The notes: generated by a model not told the origin, from the sequence alone. A DNA stretch of 64,000 nt from Flavobacterium faecale (GCF_003076455.1 NZ_CP020918.1:3198001-3262000), one strand, 5' to 3'. Positions 25,746 through 35,456 are shown, counted from the first letter of the stretch. Made by a program: numbers and translations.

Positions 25746-27773
25746 ATGACTGCAGCTACAATCCTACTTCTTATACTTTCTTTGCTATTGGCAGGAGGAT
25801 TGTCATTTTTTCAATACATATACAAAGCCAAAAGCAAATCAAAACTGAATTTGTTTTTGGCTTTTATTCGTTTTTTATCCTTGTTTGGTCTTTTTTTACT
25901 TTTGATCAACCCTGTAATTACAACTAGCAAACTAGAAATAGAAAAACCAGCTTTCGCCATTGTGATTGACAATTCTAGCTCTATTGCCGTATTAAACGCT
26001 AGACAAACAGCAAAGGATCTTTTTTCGTTTTTTAAAGAAAGCAAAGAGTTGAATGATAAATTCGAAGTGCAGACCTATCAATTTGACAAAGAATTTAGTG
26101 CTACAACAACTTTAGATTTTAAAGGGAGTCAAACCAATTTTGACGGTATAGCAAAAAATCTAAAAAATTACAATCGAAATCAAATCTATCCCACAGTAGT
26201 AATTACAGATGGTAATCAAACTGCAGGTAGTGATTATACCTATAGTTTTTCTGATACCAACAAAATATTTCCTGTGGTCGTTGGAGATACTATAAAAGTA
26301 TTTGATTTGAAGATTGCTCAACTGAATGTAAATAAATATGCTTTTCTAAAAAATAAATTCCCTGTTGAAATTTTCTTATCCTATTCAGGAGATAAAAATT
26401 GTAGTGCAGAAGTTAGCATTTCAAATGGGAAGTCCATTATAGCCAAACAAAGTGTTTCATTTTCTCCGGAAAATACTAGCCAAACGATTAGTCTACTTTT
26501 ACCAGCGGATAGAGTAGGGTTAATGGTGTACAAAGCAACTATTAGCTCTATAGAAAGGGAAAAAAATACGTATAATAATTCAAAGAATTTTGCAGTTGAA
26601 GTATTAGATCAAAAGACAAATATAGCGCTAGTTTCTAGTATTTCTCATCCGGATATTGCAGCTTTTAAACGTGCAATAGAATCTAATAAACAACGCAAAG
26701 TTACCATCGTTAAGCATAACGATATCAAATCATTAGCAGACTATTCAGTTTGTGTTTTGTACCAACCCAACAGTAGTTTTAAAACCCTATTTGATCTAAT
26801 TAAAAAGGCTAGAATAAACAGTTGGATTGTAACTGGAACGCATACTGATTTTATGTTTTTGAACCAGAATCAAAACCTTTTTGATTTCAAAATGAGTGGA
26901 CAACCTGAAGAATTTACAGCTAGTTTTCAGAGTCAATTCAATCAATTTGCAGCAGAAGATATTGGTTTTGATGCCTTGCCACCATTAGAAAATCCGTTTG
27001 GCACGATTACAACCAAAGCTGTAGTTTCAAATTTACTTACATCAAAAATAAGAAATATTGATACCAAAGCACCTTTACTGACTTTTGTAGAAAATCAAGG
27101 AATTCGCTCTGCCTTTCTCTTTGGAGAGAATAGTTGGAGATGGCGTCTAGATACGCACGTAAAGGATCAGTCTTTTGAAAAATATGATTTATTTATAGAC
27201 AAGATTATTCAATTTTTAGCTTCAAATAACAGTAAAAAGTCACTAGTTGTTAGTCATGAAAATTTTTATAATTCAGGTGAGTCTATCGAAATGACTGCGC
27301 AGTTTTTCAATAAAAATTATGAATTCGATGAAAAGGCACATCTTACCATTGCAGTAAAGAACACTAAGACGAAGGAGGTAAAAAATTACGATTTTCTACG
27401 TTCTAATAATGCTTTCAAAGTCAATCTCGATGGTCTTTCGCCTGGGACTTATACTTTTTCGGTTAAGGAATTAAATACAAATAGTAGTTACAGTAATTCG
27501 TTCGAAATCTTAGATTTTGATATAGAAAAACAATTTGTAAATGCTGATGCGGAAAAATTATCCCAATTGGCGCTTAAGACAGGAGGGAAGCTTTATTTTC
27601 CGAACCAAAAAGAAAATCTTGTACAATTACTTTTAAATGATCAAGATTACAAAGCAATACAGAAGAAAGTTACAAGCAAATCTCCGATTATCGAATGGTA
27701 TTGGCTGTTGCTATTAATTTCGTTATTTCTTTCTACGGAATGGTTTGTTCGAAAATATAATGGTTTACTCTAG
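25746..27773 (+). CDS. Membrane-anchored VWA-like protein
   Basis: A 675-residue protein with two N-terminal hydrophobic segments (about residues 3-25 and 38-58), a large extracytoplasmic part, and a C-terminal membrane helix (WYWLLLLISLFLSTEW) near residue 655. After the second helix AFAIVIDNSSSIAVL carries a DxSxS metal-ion-dependent adhesion site, and PTVVITDGNQTAGSDY supplies the later Asp; together they mark a VWA domain. The rest looks like beta-sandwich repeats (LDGLSPGTYTFSVKELNTNS). The layout resembles BatA/BatB-like proteins of Bacteroidota but no MoxR ATPase is next to it. Function unknown. Confidence 0.8.
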   Translation: MTAATILLLILSLLLAGGLSFFQYIYKAKSKSKLNLFLAFIRFLSLFGLFLLLINPVITTSKLEIEKPAFAIVIDNSSSIAVLNARQTAKDLFSFFKESKELNDKFEVQTYQFDKEFSATTTLDFKGSQTNFDGIAKNLKNYNRNQIYPTVVITDGNQTAGSDYTYSFSDTNKIFPVVVGDTIKVFDLKIAQLNVNKYAFLKNKFPVEIFLSYSGDKNCSAEVSISNGKSIIAKQSVSFSPENTSQTISLLLPADRVGLMVYKATISSIEREKNTYNNSKNFAVEVLDQKTNIALVSSISHPDIAAFKRAIESNKQRKVTIVKHNDIKSLADYSVCVLYQPNSSFKTLFDLIKKARINSWIVTGTHTDFMFLNQNQNLFDFKMSGQPEEFTASFQSQFNQFAAEDIGFDALPPLENPFGTITTKAVVSNLLTSKIRNIDTKAPLLTFVENQGIRSAFLFGENSWRWRLDTHVKDQSFEKYDLFIDKIIQFLASNNSKKSLVVSHENFYNSGESIEMTAQFFNKNYEFDEKAHLTIAVKNTKTKEVKNYDFLRSNNAFKVNLDGLSPGTYTFSVKELNTNSSYSNSFEILDFDIEKQFVNADAEKLSQLALKTGGKLYFPNQKENLVQLLLNDQDYKAIQKKVTSKSPIIEWYWLLLLISLFLSTEWFVRKYNGLL

Positions 27774-27800
27774 TACTTTTTAGATAAAAATAATATCAAA

Positions 27801-28697
27801 ATGGATTTTAGACTGCATGTTTTTGTTACCGTGGCCAATCGCTTGAGCTTTACCAAGGCCGCAAGTGAATTGTATATTTCGCAGCCAGCAGTAAGCAAAC
27901 ATATTCAGGAACTGGAAGAACAGTATAAAATAAAACTTTTTGATCGAACGGGAAGCAAAATTGCACTGACGCAAGCTGGAGCTGTTTTACTAAAAAACTG
28001 CAAAACTATTTTTGATATTTATCGAAATATTGATTTCGAAATGAGTGCTTTAACCAACGAAAGGCAAGGTGCACTTCGACTTGGGGCAAGTACCACAATT
28101 TCGCAATATGTAATTTCACCCTTATTAGCAGATTTTCATTCGAAACTAAAAGATATCAAAATAAATCTTCGAAACGGTAATACAGAGCAAATCGAAAATG
28201 CCTTGGTTAACAAAGAGATAGAGGTTGGAATAGTAGAAGGACAATCTCGAAATGCCAACATTAAGTACCAGGAATTTTTAAAAGACGAAATTGTTTTAGT
28301 TTGTAAAAGTACACATGCCTTAGCGCATAAAACGCCCATTTCGATAACAGACTTAGAGTATTTAAAATTTCTGACTCGTGAAGTTGGATCTGGTACCTTG
28401 GAAGTTATCGAACATAGTCTCAAAAAGCAAGGAGTCAAAGTTCAAAAGCTAACAATTGAAATGCAGTTGGGTAGTACTGAAAGTATAAAATCGTATTTGT
28501 TAAATTCTGATTGCGTGGCGTTTATGTCTATCCATGCGGTGAATAAAGAATTGATAAACAATGAACTAACCGTAATTGATGTTACGGAATTAAGTATTGA
28601 GAGATTTTTTTATATTATCACGCTTCAAGGAAATCAAAATCAACTCACCTCTTTTTTTATCGATAATCTCTCAAGTTATTATAACTTGAAGTTATAA
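27801..28697 (+). CDS. LysR-family regulator of the adjacent YeiH transporter
   Basis: A 298-residue LysR-type regulator. The HTH covers residues 1-60 (FRLHVFVTVANRLSFTKAAS, then LYISQPAVSKHIQELEEQYK). The effector domain follows from about residue 90 (GALRLGASTTISQYVISPLL) with EVGSGTLEVIEHSLK near residue 195. This resembles the YeiE/CysL group that partners YeiH exporters. It lies 27 bases after the VWA gene and 72 bases before yeiH on the same strand; a perfect palindrome spans its own stop codon. Confidence 0.87.
   Translation: MDFRLHVFVTVANRLSFTKAASELYISQPAVSKHIQELEEQYKIKLFDRTGSKIALTQAGAVLLKNCKTIFDIYRNIDFEMSALTNERQGALRLGASTTISQYVISPLLADFHSKLKDIKINLRNGNTEQIENALVNKEIEVGIVEGQSRNANIKYQEFLKDEIVLVCKSTHALAHKTPISITDLEYLKFLTREVGSGTLEVIEHSLKKQGVKVQKLTIEMQLGSTESIKSYLLNSDCVAFMSIHAVNKELINNELTVIDVTELSIERFFYIITLQGNQNQLTSFFIDNLSSYYNLKL
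28680..28696. promoter_or_regulatory. Palindrome at the lysR stop codon, candidate operator for yeiH
   Basis: TATAACTT-G-AAGTTATA is a perfect 8-bp inverted repeat with a one-base centre, followed by a partial copy AGTTATAGTTAT. It contains LysR-type T-N11-A spacing and lies about 75 bases upstream of the yeiH ATG. Confidence 0.55.
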
Positions 28698-28769
28698 GTT
28701 ATAGTTATTTTAAATGTTGGATATTGAGGAAAGTGGTGCACCTTTGTACTAAGAAAATTTGAAAGTAGC

Positions 28770-29735
28770 ATGGAAAAAGATGATAACAACAGCACCACTT
28801 TTATTAAAGTTAATCCAAATCTACAAAAAGTAATTTTTGTTATTTTATTAATTGTTTGCTTCACCAATGAGGTCACTCCACCCATAGCATTATTGCTAGG
28901 ACTGGTAGTAGCCAATGTTTCTGGGCATCCTTTTTTGCCTTTTAATCACATTGCTATTCGCTATCTACTGCAGTTTTCGGTGGTAGGGTTGGGATTTGGC
29001 ATGAATGCGTATCAGGCGATTGCCATTGGTTCTACTAGTTTTTTGTTTACCGTTGTCTCTATTGCAAGCACAATTACCATTGGACTATTTTTAGGAAAAT
29101 GGTTCATGATGGACAAAAAAACTACTCACTTAATTTCTTGCGGTACGGCAATTTGTGGTGGAAGTGCAATTGCAGCGATCGCTCCAATTATAAAATCAGA
29201 TGAAAAACAGACCTCTGTGGCACTGGGAGTGATCTTTATTTTAAACTCTATTGCTTTATTTTTATTCCCTGCTATTGGACATTATTTACAGTTAAGCCAA
29301 CAAGAATTTGGTTTATGGTGTGCCATCGCTATACATGATACGAGTTCGGTTGTAGGTGCAGCCAACAAGTACGGACCTGAAGCTTTGTCAATTGCCACCA
29401 CAGTAAAGTTGGCAAGAGCTTTGTGGATTATTCCGATAGCTTTGATTACAACAATTACTTTTAAAAATAAGTCTTCAAAAATTAAAATACCTTACTTTAT
29501 AGGTTTCTTTATAATTGCCATGCTTTTGAATACCTATTTTACAGACATTTCAACTGTGGCACCAACAATTGTACTTTGGGCAAAAGTGGGTTTAACCATC
29601 ACTTTGTTTTTGATAGGTTCGGGTCTAAATTTCAGTGTTTTGGCAGCCGTTGGATTAAAACCATTATTTCATGGAGTACTATTATGGATTTTTATCGCTT
29701 CTTTGTCACTAGTTACAATTCGCTACTTTATTTGA
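28770..29735 (+). CDS. YeiH/PSE family membrane transporter
   Basis: A 321-residue inner-membrane protein with about ten hydrophobic segments. Family motifs: LQFSVVGLGFGMNAYQAIAI, SCGTAICGGSAIAAIAPIIK and AIHDTSSVVGAA, all typical of the UPF0324/YeiH 'putative sulfate exporter' family. The true substrate is not firmly known. It is preceded by its LysR regulator and a candidate operator. Its end overlaps the convergent exonuclease-like gene by 8 bases (stop codons face each other). Confidence 0.88.
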   Translation: MEKDDNNSTTFIKVNPNLQKVIFVILLIVCFTNEVTPPIALLLGLVVANVSGHPFLPFNHIAIRYLLQFSVVGLGFGMNAYQAIAIGSTSFLFTVVSIASTITIGLFLGKWFMMDKKTTHLISCGTAICGGSAIAAIAPIIKSDEKQTSVALGVIFILNSIALFLFPAIGHYLQLSQQEFGLWCAIAIHDTSSVVGAANKYGPEALSIATTVKLARALWIIPIALITTITFKNKSSKIKIPYFIGFFIIAMLLNTYFTDISTVAPTIVLWAKVGLTITLFLIGSGLNFSVLAAVGLKPLFHGVLLWIFIASLSLVTIRYFI

Positions 29736-30324
29736 TTCCTAATCTTGATTTTAGTTTTAGAAAAAGCAAAGCAGTTCTGTAAGCAGTATCAGGAGAAGAA
29801 CCTTTCTCTTCATTAGGAATTTTGTAAGTTGCTAATAATTCGTCTAAAGTAAAATCTTGATCCGTAATTTCGATTAGCTTTTGGTGCATAATGTTCACAT
29901 CCAAGGCTTCATTTTTTAAGTTCCCACACTCAAGGCGTTCAAGAGCTGCATTAATCATTGCAACACTGAAGTTGATATTGTGTCCTACCAAAATAGCATT
30001 TCCTAAGTAATCAATAAATGCTTTCATGGCGTCGGGCTCGCCCATTTTTTTCAATTTGCTTTCGACAATAAAATCAAAAGGCATTTTGTTATCATGGAAA
30101 AACTTGTACTGCATTAATACAGTTTCAAAACTATCACCAATATGAATACTGTCGTCTATCACAGAGAAAGCGCCGATGGTCAAAATAACATCAGAATGCA
30201 GGTTCTCGCCCGTACTTTCTGTTGCCAGAACGACGAAACGTTTTGTTTTTTTATTAAAAGTGGATAAGTAGTTTTTCCAGAATTCTGGATACACTTTATT
30301 CATTGATTTTAACCAATCTAGCAT
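29728..30324 (-). CDS. DEDDh exonuclease-like protein with altered catalytic residues
   Basis: A 198-residue protein with the overall layout of DnaQ-type 3'-5' exonucleases. Motif I is FVVLATESTGENLHSDVILT where active enzymes have D-x-E, so the first Asp is Ala here. Motif II is LVGHNINFSVAMINAAL, where F-D is expected and Ser is found. Motif III (KGSSPDTAYRTALLFLKL) keeps the Asp but lacks the preceding His. An N-terminal extension (DWLKSMNKVYPEFWKNYLST) precedes the domain. It ends 2 bases from the DUF294 gene on the same strand, a pairing common in bacteria. It may serve as a nucleic-acid or nucleotide-binding partner, not as an active nuclease. Confidence 0.82.
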   Translation of the reverse strand: MLDWLKSMNKVYPEFWKNYLSTFNKKTKRFVVLATESTGENLHSDVILTIGAFSVIDDSIHIGDSFETVLMQYKFFHDNKMPFDFIVESKLKKMGEPDAMKAFIDYLGNAILVGHNINFSVAMINAALERLECGNLKNEALDVNIMHQKLIEITDQDFTLDELLATYKIPNEEKGSSPDTAYRTALLFLKLKSRLGIK

Positions 30325-30326
30325 AA

Positions 30327-32249
30327 TTAAGAAAATTGAGTTAATTGAAATTTATGTTTAATCAAGTCTTCAAGCTCTTTCATTGGAGCAAGCGCATTCT
30401 TTAATTTTTCGCGGTCAATTTTAGATAATTCTTCGATGTTGATGAATTGACCATTGTCGTCGTTTTTAATTCCTTCCAAAGTTCTGAATTTCGTCAAGGT
30501 TAAGTAGGCATCCGCACAGTCGAGATAAATTTCAGCATGTTTAGGATCTGTAATGGCCAATTGTTTGAAACGGACATAGGTATTATTGATTCCTTTGATG
30601 CCAAAACTCATGGTAAACATTCTAGCGCCATCAATAAGCGGTAACAATGCACGTGTTTTAATATCAAATTTATCTTTGAAAGGACCTTCTTCTTCAACCA
30701 AGAATTTCTTGAAAAAACTTAATGGAGAATTTGTTCTCAACGCATCATTACCTAAAAAATCGTAAAGAAGTGTATTATTAGTAGTGTTTTCGAAAACAAT
30801 AGAATTCAACGCTTCTTCGATTCTTTGATCACCAAAAATAATTTCGTAATCAAAAAAGATGCTACTTATTTGATTGTTTTTTTCGCCCGGATTTTTCATC
30901 CATGACTCAAATTGTTTTAGCCAATCAGAAACTGATTTACACCAAATCATGTTGCTTGCAATATGTCCGTTTGGACAGATGACATATCCTACTTTCTCTA
31001 ATTTAGCAGTGGTTTTTTGAGCTAATTCTACAAAATAATCTTTTACAGCCTTATATTTTTCGGGAACAACATCTTCAAAAACCAAGAAACTTTCTTGATC
31101 AGTAAGTAATAATTGTTCTTTTCGAGCTTGACTACCTACACTAAACCAAGCAAAACGGGCAGGAGGGGAGCCGAGTTCTAAAATTGATTGTTCGACTGCT
31201 CTTTTTAAAATAGCAAAATTAACTTCACTTGCAATATTTGATATATGTGTTAAAGGGATGTTCTTTTGAATCGAAGACTGAATAATATCTGCCAATCGCC
31301 TGCGAATTTGCTTTAACTCACTCGCATTTTGTGATCTTTTAATTTCTTTTATGAGGACACCAGGATTATTAGCTTGCGCCAAAATCAAATCGTGTTCGGT
31401 AATAATTCCTTTAATTTCAGTTTTATCAGAGCCATCAATCGTCACGCATAGATGGGTCACATTATGTTTCAACATCATTAATTGTGCTTCGGCCAATGAA
31501 ACATTTTCTGAAACTGTGATCACCGGATAGGACATGATTGCATCAACAGAATCAGAAATAGGGAAGCGGCCTGTCGCAATTTTTGAAGACATATCCATAT
31601 CGGTCACAATACCAACTGGAATATTTTTTTCGCAAATAAGAGCATTATTCATTCGGTTTTCTGCCATTAACTGTGCAACTTCTTTAATCACCGTATTACC
31701 TGAAGTAATTAATGGATTGGTGTTAAATGAAAGATTCTGAAAAAATTGCATTCCGTTTTGCTGACCCGTAAAAATTGAATTCTCAGAAATAAGATTGTTC
31801 TCGAAATTTTCATTATCACCCGCATTTCTTTTATCGACAGAAAAATTTTCTAAGAGTAAATTCAGTACATCAGGGTTACTAGCTACAAATGGTCTAAAAA
31901 CAGCAATTGGAATTGCATAAACAACACTTTCTTCGCGCGCTTTGGCGGTCATGATATAGTTATTTTTTGCGAAAAATGGTCGTAATCCAAAGATAGTACC
32001 TTCGTGACATTTGGTCAAAATGGTTTCTTCAGCATCTGAAATTATGGATAAATTTACTAAACCTGAAGCTACAACATAAAAACTGTCGTGTAAGGGATCG
32101 TTAATTTTAAAAAGTGTTTTATTTTTTTCTAAATTAAGTACACGAATACTAGATGCTATTTCACCTAATTCTTCGGTGTTCAAGCGATTAAAAGGAACAT
32201 ATTCTTTTAAAAAATTGGTGATCTGTACAGCAATTGAATTCATAGTCAT
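30327..32249 (-). CDS. cNMP-binding/CBS/DUF294 nucleotidyltransferase-like signalling protein
   Basis: A 640-residue cytosolic regulator. Residues about 15-135 form a cyclic-nucleotide-binding domain (LFKINDPLHDSFYVVASGLV). Residues about 170-305 are paired CBS domains (MAENRMNNALICEKNIPVGI, then DAIMSYPVITVSENVSLAEA). Then a DUF294 nucleotidyltransferase-like domain has SVGSQARKEQLLLTDQESFL, the G-S...TDQ metal motif, and a C-terminal helical DUF294_C domain ends the protein. In proteobacteria such proteins are linked to acetate permease ActP; no permease or acs gene is next to it here. ATG at 32249; an alternative ATG is two codons in. Confidence 0.88.
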   Translation of the reverse strand: MTMNSIAVQITNFLKEYVPFNRLNTEELGEIASSIRVLNLEKNKTLFKINDPLHDSFYVVASGLVNLSIISDAEETILTKCHEGTIFGLRPFFAKNNYIMTAKAREESVVYAIPIAVFRPFVASNPDVLNLLLENFSVDKRNAGDNENFENNLISENSIFTGQQNGMQFFQNLSFNTNPLITSGNTVIKEVAQLMAENRMNNALICEKNIPVGIVTDMDMSSKIATGRFPISDSVDAIMSYPVITVSENVSLAEAQLMMLKHNVTHLCVTIDGSDKTEIKGIITEHDLILAQANNPGVLIKEIKRSQNASELKQIRRRLADIIQSSIQKNIPLTHISNIASEVNFAILKRAVEQSILELGSPPARFAWFSVGSQARKEQLLLTDQESFLVFEDVVPEKYKAVKDYFVELAQKTTAKLEKVGYVICPNGHIASNMIWCKSVSDWLKQFESWMKNPGEKNNQISSIFFDYEIIFGDQRIEEALNSIVFENTTNNTLLYDFLGNDALRTNSPLSFFKKFLVEEEGPFKDKFDIKTRALLPLIDGARMFTMSFGIKGINNTYVRFKQLAITDPKHAEIYLDCADAYLTLTKFRTLEGIKNDDNGQFINIEELSKIDREKLKNALAPMKELEDLIKHKFQLTQFS

Positions 32250-32860
32250 GTAGGATTGTGTGTTGCAAAACTACTAAATAAAACCATCCAAAGCATTCAA
32301 TTTTCGTGTATTCTCAAGGTTTTATCAAAAATATTTATTTCGTTCTAAAAAATTGGAAAGTAGCAATATAAAATCAATAATGAATACTAATTTGGTGCTT
32401 AGCATTAAAATGATTGTTTTAAAAATTGCTTATTAATTTCTTCTAAACTGTTTATTAAAAGGTTTTTATATAGAAATTAAAAGTGTTACAGTGATTTTAG
32501 TCCTTTAAATAAACATGTGAACTACTTATTAATAGCAAAATTGTATCTCTAGTGATTGGATAAATTGAAGTGAAAATTTATCAAAACTTCATTTTATACG
32601 TGTGCTACTATCATAAAGTAGGAATAAGGTAATCAGATATGATGCTGATTTCATGAATAAAGATGAGTCATTAAGTCGAAAAGAGGTGGTTTTTAAACAT
32701 TCTATTTTACATAATATAAATTATAGTTCACTTTATACACATCTTAAAAGAGGGGGCTTTTGAGCTTAATTTGAAGTTTATAGGCCTTCTATAGGTTTGC
32801 TTAGAAATTATTTCTAATCTTGAAGCTACCGGTGCACTTTTATTATTCGAATTATATAAG
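32250..32860. other. 611-base gene-free AT-rich stretch
   Basis: Apart from a minus-strand -7 box TAGTTTTG (32266-32273) for the DUF294 gene, I see no coding signal. The longest plausible plus-strand frame is 36 codons (32653-32763) with no recognisable family. There are no strong hairpins, repeats or tRNA-like folds. It may be decayed sequence or regulatory DNA for the DUF6090 gene. Confidence 0.5.
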
Positions 32861-33604
32861 CTAGTTTAATTCCTCATTTAGATTAGTACATAAAACTTTG
32901 GTTTTTCCACGCAGTGTTTTGGCATTTTCTAATTGTTTTTTAATTTGCAAAATCCAACCGATTATGGCATTTTGATATTTCTTATTTGATAATAAACCAA
33001 TGTAATCTGATTTACTTCCGTACGTTTTAATTGTCTTATACTTATTATCATTCGGTAATTTATCTGCTAGTGAAATATACTGTTCGATTATGGGTTTTAT
33101 TTTTACATTCACTAACGTTTTAATATTCTCATTTTGTTCCTTAAACTTCACTAGTTTATTCGGGTATAAAATAATTAAATCTTTAAGATCATTGCTTTCT
33201 AATAACTCAAATTTAGAAGTTTGTACTATAGATGTAACTGAATTTTCTATCAAATTGGTATCGGTATCAAACAGATTTACAATAGTATCCTTAGCTCCTT
33301 GCGATAAATCCTTTTCATCTTTGCCCACGTAGTTTAAGGTGTTTTCAAGGTACTTAATTCGCTCAGGATACTCATCAATTACTCTGTTTAAAAGTCTCAA
33401 ATTCGAATGTAATTCTTCATTAAGATTCATATAGATTTTTCTCTCTACAATTGTATCTTTTCGAATATCGTTCCAATTATTAATTTTCCAGGCAATTGAA
33501 ATTCCAATTGTGATTAAAATAACTTCGCCGATAGCGTAAATTAAATACGATTTGAACTTACTGAATACTACTAATTTTCTTCTAAGATTACGGAATAACT
33601 TCAT
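32861..33604 (-). CDS. DUF6090-type membrane-anchored protein
   Basis: A 247-residue protein starting MKLFRNLRRKLVVFSKFKSY, then a single membrane helix LIYAIGEVILITIGISIAWKI (residues about 20-42, quoted in part: AIGEVILITIGISIAW) ending in INNWND. The Arg-rich start, GEVILITIGISIAW helix and following NNWN are typical of DUF6090 proteins abundant in Flavobacteria, often in multiple copies. The remainder is a helical, Lys-rich domain predicted outside or at the membrane. Function unknown. Flanked by gene-free DNA, so probably a single gene. Confidence 0.8.
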   Translation of the reverse strand: MKLFRNLRRKLVVFSKFKSYLIYAIGEVILITIGISIAWKINNWNDIRKDTIVERKIYMNLNEELHSNLRLLNRVIDEYPERIKYLENTLNYVGKDEKDLSQGAKDTIVNLFDTDTNLIENSVTSIVQTSKFELLESNDLKDLIILYPNKLVKFKEQNENIKTLVNVKIKPIIEQYISLADKLPNDNKYKTIKTYGSKSDYIGLLSNKKYQNAIIGWILQIKKQLENAKTLRGKTKVLCTNLNEELN

Positions 33605-33772
33605 ATTTATGATTTAATTTTTCAAATATGCTGTTTTATAATAATAATTTAAACAATACTATATGTTTACAAGGAATTTGAGGATAAAATAGCTGAATTG
33701 ATCTACGATTTTATATTAACGATTGCTGATAAATTTAGAACAGAATTAACTTTATCTTGAACAAGGATTTGT

Positions 33773-33780
33773 TAGCTTTG
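33773..33780 (+). promoter_or_regulatory. -7 promoter box for the HAD phosphatase gene
   Basis: TAGCTTTG matches TAnnTTTG, 21 bases before the ATG at 33802. Confidence 0.45.
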
Positions 33781-33801
33781 TTGCCTAATTTATAGTACAC
33801 A

Positions 33802-34452
33802 ATGAGCATGAAAAAGAATGTTTTTATATTTGATATGGATGGCGTTATTATTGATTCTGAACCGATTTGGCGTGAAGCACAAATTGCAGTTTTGTCGGCC
33901 CAAAACATTACTATAACTGCTCAAGATTGCATTCAATATACGATGGGTAAACGTATTGATGATGTAGCTCTTACATGGTGTCAACTTTACAATTTAACTG
34001 TTAATCCCAAACAAATCGAAACCAATATTCTGGATGCTGTAGTACAATTAATTGCCGAAAAAGGTGCCGCTAAAGTAGGATTGTACGAGCTACTTAATTT
34101 TTTAGTAGCTAATAAATACACAATTGCCTTAGCAACCTCCTCTAGCCTACGCATTATTGATGCTGTATTTGATAAATTGCAAATTGCTTCCTTTTTCACT
34201 CATATTGGAAGTGCTGACAATGAAGAATTTGGAAAACCTCACCCAGCAGTATATATTAAGGTATATAAAAAGTTAGGATATACTCCACAACAATGTATTA
34301 TTCTTGAGGATAGCGTTACTGGAATGATTGCCGGAAAAGCTGCTGCAATCACTACTTTGGTTATTCCTGAAAATCCTAATGATCCTCGTTTTAGTCTTGC
34401 TGATGAAAAATTAAACTCGATGCTAGAAGTTATTACCTATTTGCAAGCCTAA
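33802..34452 (+). CDS. HAD-superfamily sugar-phosphate phosphatase (HxpB-like)
   Basis: A 216-residue cytosolic HAD phosphatase. Motif I VFIFDMDGVIIDSEPIW carries the nucleophile Asp, motif II is ALATSSSLRIID, and motifs III/IV are GKPHPAVYIKVYKKLG and CIILEDSVTGMIAGKAA. The helical cap between residues 20 and 90 places it in the beta-phosphoglucomutase/hexitol-phosphatase branch. Probable substrates are phosphorylated sugars such as 2-deoxyglucose-6-phosphate or hexitol phosphates, which is inference. ATG at 33802; an ATG two codons later is an alternative. Confidence 0.85.
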   Translation: MSMKKNVFIFDMDGVIIDSEPIWREAQIAVLSAQNITITAQDCIQYTMGKRIDDVALTWCQLYNLTVNPKQIETNILDAVVQLIAEKGAAKVGLYELLNFLVANKYTIALATSSSLRIIDAVFDKLQIASFFTHIGSADNEEFGKPHPAVYIKVYKKLGYTPQQCIILEDSVTGMIAGKAAAITTLVIPENPNDPRFSLADEKLNSMLEVITYLQA

Positions 34453-34686
34453 GTTCTTGAATTAATTTAATCCTAACTTGAGTGTTTCCTACCATTTAAA
34501 TAGGATGATTTTTGTCATAATCTTTAAAGAGACAATTCAAAACATATCAACGTAGTCGATTTTTGTTTCTTTTTGGCTGCAAGTTTATTAGTTACAAATG
34601 TTGTTGTATTTTTAGATATAAATCTATCATGTAAAAGTGGTAATACACATTTTTTTTGTTATTTTTACTGACCAAAGCTCTTTAAA

Positions 34687-35154
34687 ATGACTGCAAACGA
34701 ACAAATTATACATGATTTTTATAAGGCTTTTGCCAAAGGTGATACAGCAGCAATGTTTGTATGTTATGCTCCTGATGTCAAGTTTATGGATCCTATTTTT
34801 GGTTTATTAAGAGGTAAAGATGTTTTGCTTATGTGGTCCATGCTGATCAAAAAAAGTAAGGGAAACATGAAAATTGAGGTAGCAGATATAAAAGCAGATG
34901 ACTTTTTAGGATCTGCAAGATGGACAGCAACTTACAATTATTCGGCAACCAACAAAAAGGTAATCAATATTGTGACTGCTAATTTTCAATTTAAAAACGG
35001 AAAAATTGTAAAGCATACTGATGATTTTGATATCTGGAAATGGTCTAGCCAAGCTTTAGGTCTTAGCGGTTCCTTACTGGGATGGACAGGCTTTATGCAG
35101 AAAAAGATTCAAGAAGGTGCGCTGCTTTCTTTAGAAAAATACAAATTAGGCTAA
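34687..35154 (+). CDS. NTF2-like/SnoaL-type protein
   Basis: A 155-residue cytosolic protein of the NTF2-like superfamily: N-terminal helix NEQIIHDFYKAFAKGDTAAM, strand region CYAPDVKFMDPIFGLLRGKD, then MKIEVADIKADDFLGSARWT, and a C-terminal strand KNGKIVKHTDDFDIWKWSSQ (in part). Related proteins are ketosteroid-isomerase-like, with function mostly unknown. It stands alone, with about 230 gene-free bases before it and 300 after. Confidence 0.82.
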   Translation: MTANEQIIHDFYKAFAKGDTAAMFVCYAPDVKFMDPIFGLLRGKDVLLMWSMLIKKSKGNMKIEVADIKADDFLGSARWTATYNYSATNKKVINIVTANFQFKNGKIVKHTDDFDIWKWSSQALGLSGSLLGWTGFMQKKIQEGALLSLEKYKLG

Positions 35155-35456
35155 ACTTGCTACTTATAAAGTAGGTATTAATCATTTTTTTAAATTGTCT
35201 TAAATTTAGAATCCATTATTTCTTGGTATTTTTTTTCCATTAAAAGCTAACTCTTTTTTTATATTCAAGCTTCTTTTTTAAAAATTTCATTCTACATATG
35301 TATAGTACTACATCCTATAAACACAGTTTAATGATACCACTCTCCTACCACCTACCCTAGTTATTCTCAGCAAATGGTATCCGATATTTAATCGAATATT
35401 ATTGGGAAATAATTAACAAACAACTATCTTGCACACGATTTAATACAATAAAAAAA
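35155..35456. other. 302-base gene-free stretch
   Basis: AT-rich, with no open frame of note on either strand, no clear terminator stem after the NTF2-like gene, and no strong -7 box before the permease gene at 35457. I see nothing definable in it. Confidence 0.5.

Noticed and set aside
32653..32763. 36-codon frame in the gene-free stretch before the DUF6090 gene
   Set aside because: Short, no recognisable family, and no promoter box close to it; chance frames of this length are expected.
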